Shown: positions 32,326-41,934 of the stretch, piece by piece
How positions within the stretch are numbered: the first letter of the stretch is position 1
Layout of the letters: each line of letters opens with the position of its first letter
NCBI GenBank assembly: GCA_902510025.1
Contig: CABWZX010000003.1
Coordinates: 1 to 62,180 of the forward strand
DNA from: an uncultured Pelagibacteraceae bacterium
Lineage (GTDB): Bacteria; Pseudomonadota; Alphaproteobacteria; Pelagibacterales; AG-422-B15
Reading direction: 5' to 3'
DNA length: 62,180 nucleotides
Made by a program: the position numbers and the translations under genes
Notes under the pieces: generated by a model
Seen by the model: only the letters and a program-made list of their open reading frames with translations
Told to the model about the DNA's origin: nothing
The model's database searches: none

Positions 32326-33501
32326 TTACATATTTTTAACTAGGAAACCCATTTGTTTCACTAGAATTTCATGAGCTTGTGGTCCAACATGACAAAAATC
32401 AATGTAGCAATCATTACAGCCATCATAAGTTCTTGAAAGGTCAATAAAATTTATTTTTGAATCAAGTGCATATGACCTAATGAGAGGATAAACCGTCTTG
32501 TATTGGTTAGACATCTCCTGAATACTTCGATCACTTACACCTTCTTTTAAAATATTAAGATAGTCAATATTTGGGGTTCCAATATATGATACAGGTTGGA
32601 GTATAGCAAAAAATTCTAGATTATTCGCCTCTGATAATTGAGCAGCTTGTTTCCATGTTTCTACAAGTACACGAGCAACGTAATGAGCTCGATTTTTATC
32701 ATCAGCACAAGAGTAGTAGAGCTCTGCTTTTTTATTTTTAGAAGTGTTAATAGAAGGTTTAAGTTTTCTTTTTACAACTTGGAACATATCAATTAATTGT
32801 GAAAAAGTTCTTTTAAAACTCCACTTGTTATCTCGATCCCCAGGCATCCATAGATTTATTACTTTTTCCTTTTCCAATGTATTTCTTATTTTTTCTTCAT
32901 ATACAGTGTTTAATCCTAAAACTTCTGATCTGCAAAGAGATGCGATATCATTAACTCCATCATAAAAAACAACAGTACTTTTTTTGTTAGAACCATTAAT
33001 TTTTTTCTGAATTAATAGATTTTGCAAATATGCTAAAGATTGCCTAGCTGAATAACCATCTTCACCAAAATTAAAAGACTTAATATGATATTCTTTAGAA
33101 AATAAAGAAGGAAAAGTATTCTCGTCATTAACACCAGTACCCCAAGTGGTTGAGCCTCCAAAAAACAAAACTTCTTGATTTGAAGATTTTATATTAGCCT
33201 CTAAAGTTATACGATTGCCGTTTTTTATATTTATTGTTTCGCCATTAAAATCATCTCTTCTCCACGTTATAAAATCATAATATTTTACAGGTATAATAGA
33301 TAATTCTTCAAAGTGTTTTTTTGCCCAATTATGTTCAGAATATAAATGCACATCTGACCTTTTGTCATTAAAAGATTGAGTTAAATTATCATTAAGAAAA
33401 ATTTTCCATATTCCAAAAATTATAGGTGGTGAAATAATTAATAAAAACAATAAAGAAAAAATTAGGGAAATGTTTATTGCTAAAATTTTAATCCAGTTCA
33501 T
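32326..33501 (-). CDS. SGNH/GDSL-type hydrolase-like membrane-anchored protein
   Basis: N-terminal TM; block I FFGGSTTWGTG; block III FYDGVND; C-terminal DFCHVGPQAHEIL (DxxH). Confidence 0.75.
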   Translation of the reverse strand: MNWIKILAINISLIFSLLFLLIISPPIIFGIWKIFLNDNLTQSFNDKRSDVHLYSEHNWAKKHFEELSIIPVKYYDFITWRRDDFNGETINIKNGNRITLEANIKSSNQEVLFFGGSTTWGTGVNDENTFPSLFSKEYHIKSFNFGEDGYSARQSLAYLQNLLIQKKINGSNKKSTVVFYDGVNDIASLCRSEVLGLNTVYEEKIRNTLEKEKVINLWMPGDRDNKWSFKRTFSQLIDMFQVVKRKLKPSINTSKNKKAELYYSCADDKNRAHYVARVLVETWKQAAQLSEANNLEFFAILQPVSYIGTPNIDYLNILKEGVSDRSIQEMSNQYKTVYPLIRSYALDSKINFIDLSRTYDGCNDCYIDFCHVGPQAHEILVKQMGFLVKNM

Positions 33502-35326
33502 ATTTTTCCTTATAGTTTTCTTTAAGGCTTTTATCTTGATCTTCTTTATAAAGAAGAAAATCTTCGACTATTAGAATATCTAGTTCTGTGCCCATAAAGC
33601 ATTTAAACGCATCTTCTGGGGAGCAGACGATTGGTTCTCCGCGAACATTAAATGATGTATTTACTATTAAAGGACAATTCGTTAGTTCTTTAAATTGAGA
33701 AATAAGAGAATAATAGCGAGGATTGGTATCTTTGTGAACTGTTTGGATTCGTGCACTATAATCTACGTGTGTAACAGCGGGGACACTAGAACGTGGAATA
33801 TTTAGTTTATCAATTCCAAATAAAGATTTTTGGTCATTAGTCATATTTAAACATTTATCTTTCTTAACACCAGCTACTATCATCATGTATGGACTGTCTT
33901 CGGTTAATGTAAACCAATCACTAACGTTTTCACTTATAATGCTTGGCGCAAAGGGTCGGAAACTTTCCCTATATTTAACTTTGAGATTAAGTTGTTTTTG
34001 CATAACTTTAGATCTTGGATCGGCAATAATACTTCTAGCTCCCAATGCTCTTGGTCCAAACTCCATTCTTCCTTGCATCCATCCTATTGCCTTTCCTTTT
34101 GATAATTCAATAGCAGTTCTTTCTATAAGATTTGCTTCATCTAATTTATGATAGCTTGCCCCAGTATTTTTAAGAAATAGTTCTATCTCATTATTTGAAT
34201 ATTTAGGTCCTAATAGAGAACCTTTCATCATATCACCTTGAGGATTTTGATTTCGAGGCTTATTATACATAATATAGTAAGCACCCATAGCTGCCCCAAG
34301 AGCTCCTCCTGCATCTCCAGCGGCTGGTTGTATCCAAATTTTATCAAATATTTTTTCTGATTGAAGAATACCATTAGCAACACAGTTCAATGCTACTCCT
34401 CCAGCTAAACATAAATTTTTTTCCCCAGTTTCTTTAGAAATAGATTTTGCTAATTTTATTAAAACTTCTTCAGTTACTTTTTGTACTGAAGATGCAAGAT
34501 CCATTTCTTTTTGTGTAATTGATTCCTCAGATTTTCGTGGTGGGCCACCAAATAAATTATCAAACTTCTTATTTGTCATTTTTAATCCAGTGCAGTAATC
34601 AAAATAATCCATATTCAGATGAAAACTTCCATCTTCTTTTATGTCTATTAGTTTTTCTTTTATTAATTTTGTATATTTAGGCTCTCCATATGGAGCTAGT
34701 CCCATAACTTTATATTCACCAGAATTTACTTTAAAACCAATGTAATATGTAAAAGCAGAATACAGTAGACCTAGAGAGTGAGGGAAATGGATCTCCTTAT
34801 GGACTGATATTTTGTTTTGATGTCCAATTGCAAGTGATGTTGTCGTCCATTCTCCAACTCCATCTAATGTAAGTATAGCTGCTTTATTAAAAGGGGATGG
34901 AAAGAATGCACTAGCTGCATGAGATAAGTGGTGTTCAGAGAATAATAAACGATTATGCCAATTTATTTTTTCTTTAAATGTATTCTCTAATTCTCTTACG
35001 AGCAAAGATTTCTGGAAAAGTTTATCTCTTATCCATAATGGCATTGCTTTAAAGAAGCTACGAAAACCACGTGGTGCAAAAGCAAGATAAGTCTCAATTA
35101 ATCTTTCAAATTTAAGGAAAGGTTTTTCATAAAAAACTACTGATTCTAATTTTGAAGGTAAAATTTTTGCTTCTTTTAAACAATATTTAATAGCATTTCT
35201 AGGAAAGTCTTGATCATGTTTTTTCCTTGTAAAACGTTCTTCTTGAGCTGCAGCTACAATAATTCCATCTTTTAGGATACAAGCTGCACTATCATGATAC
35301 CAAGCTGATATTCCAAGTATGTACAT
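33488..35326 (-). CDS. Carbamoyltransferase (NodU/CmcH/SxtI family)
   Basis: MYILGISAWYHDSAACILKDGIIVAAAQEERFTRKKHDQDFP; SEHHLSHAASAFFPSPF; GWMQGRMEFGPRALGARSIIADPR; NTSFNVRGEPIVCSPEDAFKCF. Confidence 0.93.
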   Translation of the reverse strand: MYILGISAWYHDSAACILKDGIIVAAAQEERFTRKKHDQDFPRNAIKYCLKEAKILPSKLESVVFYEKPFLKFERLIETYLAFAPRGFRSFFKAMPLWIRDKLFQKSLLVRELENTFKEKINWHNRLLFSEHHLSHAASAFFPSPFNKAAILTLDGVGEWTTTSLAIGHQNKISVHKEIHFPHSLGLLYSAFTYYIGFKVNSGEYKVMGLAPYGEPKYTKLIKEKLIDIKEDGSFHLNMDYFDYCTGLKMTNKKFDNLFGGPPRKSEESITQKEMDLASSVQKVTEEVLIKLAKSISKETGEKNLCLAGGVALNCVANGILQSEKIFDKIWIQPAAGDAGGALGAAMGAYYIMYNKPRNQNPQGDMMKGSLLGPKYSNNEIELFLKNTGASYHKLDEANLIERTAIELSKGKAIGWMQGRMEFGPRALGARSIIADPRSKVMQKQLNLKVKYRESFRPFAPSIISENVSDWFTLTEDSPYMMIVAGVKKDKCLNMTNDQKSLFGIDKLNIPRSSVPAVTHVDYSARIQTVHKDTNPRYYSLISQFKELTNCPLIVNTSFNVRGEPIVCSPEDAFKCFMGTELDILIVEDFLLYKEDQDKSLKENYKEKYELD

Positions 35327-35329
35327 AGT

Positions 35330-35737
35330 TTAAAATTGCTGTTTAAAAGATTGTGGATTCAGTTCCTTTGATTCTCTTTTTCTCCAATAGGATTTTTTTG
35401 TTGGACTTTTTAGAAGGAGTTCATCGCGTTTAAATAATCTCATAAAAATTCCTACAGGAGTGAAGATAAGTAAGAAAATAATACCCATAACTACGGGGCT
35501 AACTATTTTTCCTAAGACTATACCTATATATATCCAAAATTTATTTAGTGGTAAAAGTAGCGTATCTTTAAATAATGCTAAAAAGAAAAAAAGAGTACTT
35601 AAACAAATAAATATTGTTGCAATAAATAGATTGTTGTTAAGATAAAAATAGATAGCTATAACTATGAATATTATAGAGAAAAAAATTCCAAATTTTCGAT
35701 TAGAAGGAAGTTCTATTTCATTTTGATTAATAAGCAT
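35330..35737 (-). CDS. SxtJ-like small membrane protein
   Basis: 135 aa, several hydrophobic segments, LNKFWIYIGIVLGKIVSPVVMGIIFLLIFTPVGIFMRLFKRDELLL, directly upstream of the carbamoyltransferase. Confidence 0.7.
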   Translation of the reverse strand: MLINQNEIELPSNRKFGIFFSIIFIVIAIYFYLNNNLFIATIFICLSTLFFFLALFKDTLLLPLNKFWIYIGIVLGKIVSPVVMGIIFLLIFTPVGIFMRLFKRDELLLKSPTKKSYWRKRESKELNPQSFKQQF

Positions 35738-35806
35738 TTTACGAATTTTAATTTATATTTAGGTTATGAATATTATTTAACCTTATAGAATATATATGTA
35801 TTAAAC

Positions 35807-35959
35807 TCAAAAAATTGTGTAAATGAATGGTGCAATAATTGGTTGACCTTGAACAAAAATCAATAAACCGCCAATAATCAAAGAAAAAGCAATAATTGGC
35901 GCTAGCCATAGTTTTTTTCTTACTTTTAAAAATTGCCAAAGCTCTGAAATAAAACTCAT
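35807..35959 (-). CDS. DUF5989 / SxtK-like 50-aa membrane protein (absent from supplied ORF track)
   Basis: Manual minus-strand translation from ATG at 35959 to TGA at 35807: MSFISELWQFLKVRKKLWLAPIIAFSLIIGGLLIFVQGQPIIAPFIYTIF. Confidence 0.82.
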   Translation of the reverse strand: MSFISELWQFLKVRKKLWLAPIIAFSLIIGGLLIFVQGQPIIAPFIYTIF

Positions 35960-36064
35960 TTGCTACACTTTATAAAATTATAGTTAAGTTGTCTCGAAAG
36001 AAAAAAACTTTTTGAATTTTTGTAAAACAGGTTTAACCTTTTTCTTCATATACCGGAGTAAATA

Positions 36065-37123
36065 ATGGCAAAAAACTTAATTGAAAGATTAGATTCTGGG
36101 ATTTTACTATGTGCTGAGGGTTACCTTTTTGCAATGGAGCGGAGAGGTTATTTATCAGCAGGAGCATTTGTCCCTGAGGTTGTACTAGAACATCCAGAAG
36201 TTGTAAGTCAGTTACATAGAGAATTTATAAGGGCTGGCTCTGATATCGTTCAAGCATTTACATATTATGGTCATAGAGAAAAACTACGTTTAATTGGGAA
36301 AGAAGAACTTCTAGAACCAATGCAAAAGAACGCTCTGCAGATTGCAAAAGATGCTGCTAAAGAATTTAAAGATTTAGATTTAATGGTTTGTGGTGATGTT
36401 GCGAATACAAATATTTACGATCCTAACGATAAACAAACACATGTCGAATGTCAGAGGATGTTTGAAGAACAAGTTAAATGGGCAAAGGAAGCCGGTGTAG
36501 ATTTTATTATTGCAGAAACTATTAACTGGACTGGTGAGATGGAGATTGCATTAAAAGCAATTAAACAAGAAGGAATTATTGCAATTACAAATTTTGCAAT
36601 TCCAAAAGGTGATGTTACTAGAGAAGGTCATAGCCCTGAAGATGCGTGCAAGATGATGGAAGATCAGGGCGCTGATGTTGTTGGATTGAATTGTTATAGA
36701 GGTCCAGAAATGATGATGAAGTTATTAACAAAGATCAGAGACAAAGTTTCTTGTCATGTTTCAGCTCTACCTGTTCCTTACAGGACAACAGAAGATTACC
36801 CAGGATTTTTAAATCAGCCAGCAGATGTTGTAGATAGTCAGTGCTCATGTATTCCAGGTGAAAATGCATTTCCAGTTGCTTTAGATAATCTTTATTGTAA
36901 TAGATTTGAAATGGCTGAGTTTGCTAAACAATGTGAAAGTCAAAATATTAACTTTATTGGAATATGCTGTGGAGCTGAACCTCATCATGTTAGAGAAATG
37001 GCTGTAGCTCTTGGCAGAAAACCAATATCATACAAATATTACCCTGACATCAGTAGACATTGGTTGCACGGAAAAGATGATTCATTTCTTGATATCAACA
37101 CAAGTATGAGCAAAAAATATTAG
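36065..37123 (+). CDS. Homocysteine S-methyltransferase / betaine-homocysteine methyltransferase-like
   Basis: LIERLDSGILLCAEGYLF, SDIVQAFTYYG, DFIIAETINWTGEME, VGLNCYRGPE, C-terminal zinc-site CC in FIGICCGAEPHHVREMA. Confidence 0.88.
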   Translation: MAKNLIERLDSGILLCAEGYLFAMERRGYLSAGAFVPEVVLEHPEVVSQLHREFIRAGSDIVQAFTYYGHREKLRLIGKEELLEPMQKNALQIAKDAAKEFKDLDLMVCGDVANTNIYDPNDKQTHVECQRMFEEQVKWAKEAGVDFIIAETINWTGEMEIALKAIKQEGIIAITNFAIPKGDVTREGHSPEDACKMMEDQGADVVGLNCYRGPEMMMKLLTKIRDKVSCHVSALPVPYRTTEDYPGFLNQPADVVDSQCSCIPGENAFPVALDNLYCNRFEMAEFAKQCESQNINFIGICCGAEPHHVREMAVALGRKPISYKYYPDISRHWLHGKDDSFLDINTSMSKKY

Positions 37124-37126
37124 TTT

Positions 37127-39535
37127 ATGGAAAGTCACGCCAAGGTAGTAGTTATTGGCGGAGGTGTTGTCGGATGCTCAATTCTTTATCATTTATCTAA
37201 ATTTGGATTGAAAGATTGTATTTTACTTGAGCGTAAGGAATTAACTTCCGGATCCTCTTGGCATGCTGCGGGCAATGTTCATGTGATTTCTTCTGATCCA
37301 AATATTTCTCGGATGATGGCTTATACAATTGGTCTGTATAAAGAGATTGAGCAAGAGTCAGGCCACTCCGTTGGATTTAAAGCAAGCGGGGGATTTTATT
37401 TAGCGTCGAATGATGTATGGGCTGATTATTTAAAAAGAGAAAGGTCTAAAGCACGTTACATGGGCCTAGATCAGGAATTTATTTCATTAGAAGAGGTTAA
37501 AAAAAAACACCCTTTGATTGATCCTAACAAATACCTCTTGGCTTTATGGGATCCAATTGATGGTGAAGTTGATCCTTCAGGAGTAACTTACGCCTTTGCA
37601 AAAGCTGCAAAGGTACATGGTGGAAAATATTATACAAATACAGTGGTTACAGATACTCAACAAAAAACTGATGGGTCTTGGGATGTAATCACTGATAAAG
37701 GAAATATTAATGCAGAAATAGTTATAAATGCAGGAGGTTTATGGGCTAGAGAGGTCGGCAAATTAGCTGGAATTAATTTACCAGTACAACCAATGGAGCA
37801 CCACTATTTAATTACAGAGCCCATTCCTGAAATAGAGGCAATGGGAAACGAAAAAAGGTTGCCTATTGGAACAGATTTTGAAGGCAACATATATTTTAGA
37901 CAAGAGGGGCAAGGTATGTTGCTTGGAACGTATGAACAAAAATCAACTCCTTGGAAAGTTGATGGAACACCTTTAGATTTTGGCCAAGAATTATTAGAAC
38001 CTAAATTAGAAAATATTCAGGATAGATTAGCTATAGGATTTAAGAGGATGCCAGCTTTAGAGAAGGCAGGAATAAAAAACATTGTTAATGGGCCTTTTAC
38101 TTTTGGTCCTGACGGCAGTCCTTTAATAGGTCCAGTGCCTGGAATGAAGAATTACTGGGTTGCAGTTGGTGTGATGGCTGGTTTTTGCCAGGGAGGTGGA
38201 GTAGGAAAATGCATTGCTGAATGGATTATTGATGGTGAACCATCGATAGATGTTTGGGCAATGGACGTTGCTAGGTTTGGTGAATATGCATCACCACATT
38301 ATGGCACGATAAAATCTTCTGAGAATTATGAAAGAAGATTCATTATGACGTTTCCAAATGAAACATTACCTAAAGGAAGAAAACAAAAAACGACAGCATT
38401 GTATGATCGATTTGTATCACAAGGTGCAGTCATGGGTGATAGTTTTGGATTGGAGAATGCCTTATGGTTTGCTAATGACAAAGAAGATGCTTATGAGGAT
38501 CCAACCATCAAACGATCAAGATCACATGAATATGTATCAAAAGAAGTAACTAATGTAAGAGAAAATGTTGGAGTAATTGAATTAGCAAATTTTTCTAAAC
38601 ATGAATTTAAAGGAAAAGAATCAAGAAAATATTTAGATTTTGTACTAGCTGGGCGAATTCCAAAACCAGGTCGAATTTCTTTATGTCCAATGTTGACCAT
38701 GAAGGGCAAATTGTGTGGAGACCTGACTGTGGCTTGTCTTAATGAAGAAGAATTTATTGTTTTTGGATCTGGTGCAGCTCAAGAGGCACATCGCAGGTGG
38801 TTTGAAAGTCATTTTGGCTCTCTAGATGTAAAATATAAAAATAGGTCTGATGATTTTCATGGACTGGCTATAGCAGGGCCAAGATCAAGAGATTTATTAC
38901 AAAAGATAGTTAATGAGGATGTTTCAAATGATACATTTAAATTTAGAGATACGAAGAGGATGTTTGTTGCTGGAGTCCCTGCAATTGTGAACAGGATTTC
39001 TTTTACTGGAGAACTTGGATATGAAATTTATGTAGCTCCCCATTACCAGTTAAAGTTATATGAAGAAATTGAGAGTGCAGGAAAGGAATTTAGCATTAAA
39101 CCTTTTGGCTCTAGAGCTTTGATGTCTATGAGGTTAGAAAAAAATTGGGGAGCATGGACTCTTGATTACAGACCTGATTTTACAGCAAAAGAATCTGGCC
39201 TAGATATTTTTGTAGACTGGAACAAAGATTTTATAGGGAAAGAGAGCGCTATGAATGATAATAGCAATTTAAAGCTAACCTCTCTTCTAATAAAAACCAG
39301 TGATATTGATGTTACAAATAATGAGGCTGTGATGAAAAAAGATAAGAGTATCGGGTATATTACTTCGGGCGGATATGCTCATTATGTAGGACAAAGCATT
39401 GCCTTTTCTTATTTAGATGAAACAGATATAAATTCTGGAGAAAGTATTCAAGTAGAAATCAATGGAGATTTGTACGACTCTATTATTATTAATAAGCCAC
39501 TTTATGACCCTAGTGGTAAAAAGATGAGAATATGA
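37127..39535 (+). CDS. Dimethylglycine/sarcosine dehydrogenase-like FAD oxidoreductase with C-terminal GcvT domain
   Basis: VVVIGGGVVGCSILYHLSKFGLKDCILLERKELTSGSSWHAAGNVH (DAO domain), GPFTFGPDGSPLIGPVPG, C-terminal GcvT pattern (FTGELGYEIYVAP, RALMSMRLEKNWG, FIGKESA). Confidence 0.9.
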   Translation: MESHAKVVVIGGGVVGCSILYHLSKFGLKDCILLERKELTSGSSWHAAGNVHVISSDPNISRMMAYTIGLYKEIEQESGHSVGFKASGGFYLASNDVWADYLKRERSKARYMGLDQEFISLEEVKKKHPLIDPNKYLLALWDPIDGEVDPSGVTYAFAKAAKVHGGKYYTNTVVTDTQQKTDGSWDVITDKGNINAEIVINAGGLWAREVGKLAGINLPVQPMEHHYLITEPIPEIEAMGNEKRLPIGTDFEGNIYFRQEGQGMLLGTYEQKSTPWKVDGTPLDFGQELLEPKLENIQDRLAIGFKRMPALEKAGIKNIVNGPFTFGPDGSPLIGPVPGMKNYWVAVGVMAGFCQGGGVGKCIAEWIIDGEPSIDVWAMDVARFGEYASPHYGTIKSSENYERRFIMTFPNETLPKGRKQKTTALYDRFVSQGAVMGDSFGLENALWFANDKEDAYEDPTIKRSRSHEYVSKEVTNVRENVGVIELANFSKHEFKGKESRKYLDFVLAGRIPKPGRISLCPMLTMKGKLCGDLTVACLNEEEFIVFGSGAAQEAHRRWFESHFGSLDVKYKNRSDDFHGLAIAGPRSRDLLQKIVNEDVSNDTFKFRDTKRMFVAGVPAIVNRISFTGELGYEIYVAPHYQLKLYEEIESAGKEFSIKPFGSRALMSMRLEKNWGAWTLDYRPDFTAKESGLDIFVDWNKDFIGKESAMNDNSNLKLTSLLIKTSDIDVTNNEAVMKKDKSIGYITSGGYAHYVGQSIAFSYLDETDINSGESIQVEINGDLYDSIIINKPLYDPSGKKMRI

Positions 39536-40722
39536 AAAAGGAAGATGAAAAAAAATTATCTGATGTATTAGATCTTGCGAAGATAAAGGTAGTTACAAAA
39601 CCTATAGCTGAATCTCACGGTCTTCCTAACGAATGTTATATGAGTGATGAGTATGCTAAGATTGAGAGAAAAAAATTATTTGAAGAAAAATGGTCTGTTA
39701 TTGGTGTTGCAAGTTCTACTCCCAACCCTGGAGATATAAGGCCATTTGATTTATTAGATATTCCACTAATAGTTTTAAGAGATAAAAATAATAAGATCAG
39801 AGTCTTTCATAATGTATGTAGCCATAGAGGATTTAAACTTGTTCAACAGTCAGAAAAATTAAAAAAATTTATAAGATGCCCTTATCATTCATGGTCATAC
39901 GATTTAGAAGGTGAATTAATTTCAACGCCGCATATTGGCGGAGTCGGTACGCATGAGTCAGATGATTTTGATAAATCATGCAATGGATTAAAAGAAGTAA
40001 GGTCTTACGTATGGATGGACCTTATTTTTGTAAATATATCTGCAAAAGCAGAACCATTTGATAAATTTATTAAGCCACTTGATAACCGATGGTCAGAATT
40101 CTTAACGAAGGAAGATAGAAAGTTAATTAGACATGCAATTGATCATGGATATTTTCAATTTAGGGTTAAAAGTAATTGGAAATTTGCCATTGAAAACTAT
40201 TGTGAAAGTTATCATTTGCCTTGGATTCATCCAGATTTAAATTCTTATTCTAAGTTAGAAGATCATTACATGATTCTATCCAATAATAATGGATTTGCTG
40301 GACAAGGCAGTGTTACCTATAATCCAAATTTTATTTCTAAGGAGAAATTTAGTTGTTTTCCAAATTGGCCTAAGGACAAATTAGATCACGCCGAATATAT
40401 TGCACTTTTTCCTAACGTAATGTTAGGAATTCATAGAGATCATTATTTTGCTTTTTGGTTAGAGCCAATTAATCATTCATCTACTATAGAACATATGGAA
40501 GTTTATTATGTTGGAGATGATTCAGCATATTCAGATCAATATAAAGAAATTAGAGAAGAGAATAGTAGTTTGTGGTTTAAGGTGTTATCAGAAGATATTA
40601 ATGCAATTGAAGGAATGCAAGCAGGAAGAAATTCTCCTTCTTATACTGGTGGAAAATTTTCACCAGTAATGGATACAGCAGCCCATCATTTTCACAAGTG
40701 GGTAGCAACAAATATAATTTAA
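39532..40722 (+). CDS. Rieske-type aromatic-ring-hydroxylating / quaternary-amine oxygenase alpha subunit
   Basis: Rieske CSHRGFKLV...RCPYHSWSYDLEG (CxH...CxxH); mononuclear Fe site ENYCESYHLPWIHPDL. Confidence 0.88.
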   Translation: MKKEDEKKLSDVLDLAKIKVVTKPIAESHGLPNECYMSDEYAKIERKKLFEEKWSVIGVASSTPNPGDIRPFDLLDIPLIVLRDKNNKIRVFHNVCSHRGFKLVQQSEKLKKFIRCPYHSWSYDLEGELISTPHIGGVGTHESDDFDKSCNGLKEVRSYVWMDLIFVNISAKAEPFDKFIKPLDNRWSEFLTKEDRKLIRHAIDHGYFQFRVKSNWKFAIENYCESYHLPWIHPDLNSYSKLEDHYMILSNNNGFAGQGSVTYNPNFISKEKFSCFPNWPKDKLDHAEYIALFPNVMLGIHRDHYFAFWLEPINHSSTIEHMEVYYVGDDSAYSDQYKEIREENSSLWFKVLSEDINAIEGMQAGRNSPSYTGGKFSPVMDTAAHHFHKWVATNII

Positions 40723-41501
40723 TGTGAAGATTGTAAATCTTTATTGCTTAAATGATAGAATGCAACTGCAGCAGTATTAGATACGTTTAAACTTTCTAAT
40801 TTATCACTAATTTTTATCTTAATTAATTCATCACAGAATGAAGAAGTAATTTTTCTCATCCCATCTGATTCAGATCCTAAAACTAAAACAGTTTTATTCG
40901 GAAAATCTATTTCACTTATTAATTTATTTGCTTTACCATCAAGTCCATATACCCAGTAACCATTATCTTTTAGCGTTTTGATTGCTGAAGATAAGTTGTT
41001 AATATAAGTAAATGGAACTTTATCCAATCCACCACATGCTGATTTCGCTATGAATCCATTTTCATTTACTGATTGGTTTTCTGTAAGAATGATACCGTCA
41101 ATATTAAATGCCAGTGCTGACCTAAAAATTGCCCCAACATTTTGTGAGTCCTCGAGCTGATCAAGAAATACAAGTGTTGAATTATTTTTATCCTGATCAC
41201 TTAAGAATTCTTTAATAGTTTTCTTTTGTATCTTTTCTACACTTAAACATATTCCTTGGTGGTTTATATTTTTGCCAATCAAGTTATCTATTTCTGTTCG
41301 CATTAGAATTTTTTGCTTTACCTTATTTAAGATATCAAGACCTTTTTCTTGTGCCATCCTCTTTTGAGCATCAGCTGTCAACAAGAGCTCATTTTTTCTT
41401 CTATTAGGGTTTTTTAAGGCAGCAACTGTTGCATGATAGCCATAAACCCAAAAGATCGAATTTTGTTGCCTTTTCGCGACTTTTTTGGATTTATTCTTCA
41501 T
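40719..41501 (-). CDS. rlmB: TrmH/RlmB-type rRNA 2'-O-ribose methyltransferase
   Basis: WVYGYHATVAALKNPNR; LVFLDQLEDSQNVGAIFRSALAFNIDGII; VLGSESDGMRKI; LNVSNTAAVAFYHL. Confidence 0.9.
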   Translation of the reverse strand: MKNKSKKVAKRQQNSIFWVYGYHATVAALKNPNRRKNELLLTADAQKRMAQEKGLDILNKVKQKILMRTEIDNLIGKNINHQGICLSVEKIQKKTIKEFLSDQDKNNSTLVFLDQLEDSQNVGAIFRSALAFNIDGIILTENQSVNENGFIAKSACGGLDKVPFTYINNLSSAIKTLKDNGYWVYGLDGKANKLISEIDFPNKTVLVLGSESDGMRKITSSFCDELIKIKISDKLESLNVSNTAAVAFYHLSNKDLQSSH

Positions 41502-41699
41502 AAGATTCCTAATTTATCAGCTAATTATATCTTGAGGTTAAAATTATTAATATTTATTGATTTAGCCTCATTTTTTAAATATAAGTCACCCCTTAAGCTT
41601 CATTAGGCAGTGATGTTTAGTGGGACTTATCTTGAGATATTTTTAGAAATAAAGAAACATTTGTTTTCTTTATTTTTTGTAAATATAAAGACTATCTCG

Positions 41700-41784
41700 G
41701 GAGGGGTGCCCGAGTGGTTAAAGGGGACGGGCTGTAAACCCGTTAGCTATGCTTACGTTGGTTCGAATCCAACCCCCTCCACCA
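41700..41784 (+). tRNA. tRNA-Tyr (anticodon GTA), CCA encoded
   Basis: GGAGGGGTGCCCGAGTGGTTAAAGGGGACGGGCTGTAAACCCGTTAGC...GGTTCGAATCCAACCCCCTCCACCA; long variable arm. Confidence 0.95.
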
Positions 41785-41818
41785 CGAAAAGGTACCTTAA
41801 GGTAGCTTGAAGGAGTAA

Positions 41819-41892
41819 GCGGGTGTAGCTTAGTGGTAAAGCTCCAGCCTTCCAAGCTGATTACGAGGGTTCGATTCCCTTCACCCGCTCCA
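41819..41892 (+). tRNA. tRNA-Gly (anticodon TCC), CCA encoded
   Basis: GCGGGTGTAGCTTAGTGGTAAAGCTCCAGCCTTCCAAGCTGATTACGAGGGTTCGATTCCCTTCACCCGCTCCA. Confidence 0.95.
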
Positions 41893-41934
41893 AAATTAAA
41901 TAACTTTGTTTTTAAATTGAGAGGAACAAACAAA

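Noticed and set aside
35748-35939. Minus ORF 63 aa
   Set aside because: Out of frame with the convincing 50-aa DUF5989-like gene at 35807-35959.
35960-36064. Possible SAM-type (SAM-II/SAM-V) riboswitch upstream of the BHMT-like gene
   Set aside because: SAM riboswitches are plausible here, and AGGTTTAACCT plus an AAGAAAAA/TTTTTCTT pairing are present, but the conserved core near the RBS was not recognised. An Infernal cmscan against Rfam would decide.
41610-41810. Plus ORF 66 aa
   Set aside because: Runs through tRNA-Tyr (GGVPEWLKGTGCKPVSYAYVGSNPTPSTT is a tRNA translation).
41718-41933. Minus ORF 71 aa ([25 protein letters not shown]...)
   Set aside because: Antisense of tRNA-Gly and tRNA-Tyr genes; classic spurious translation.
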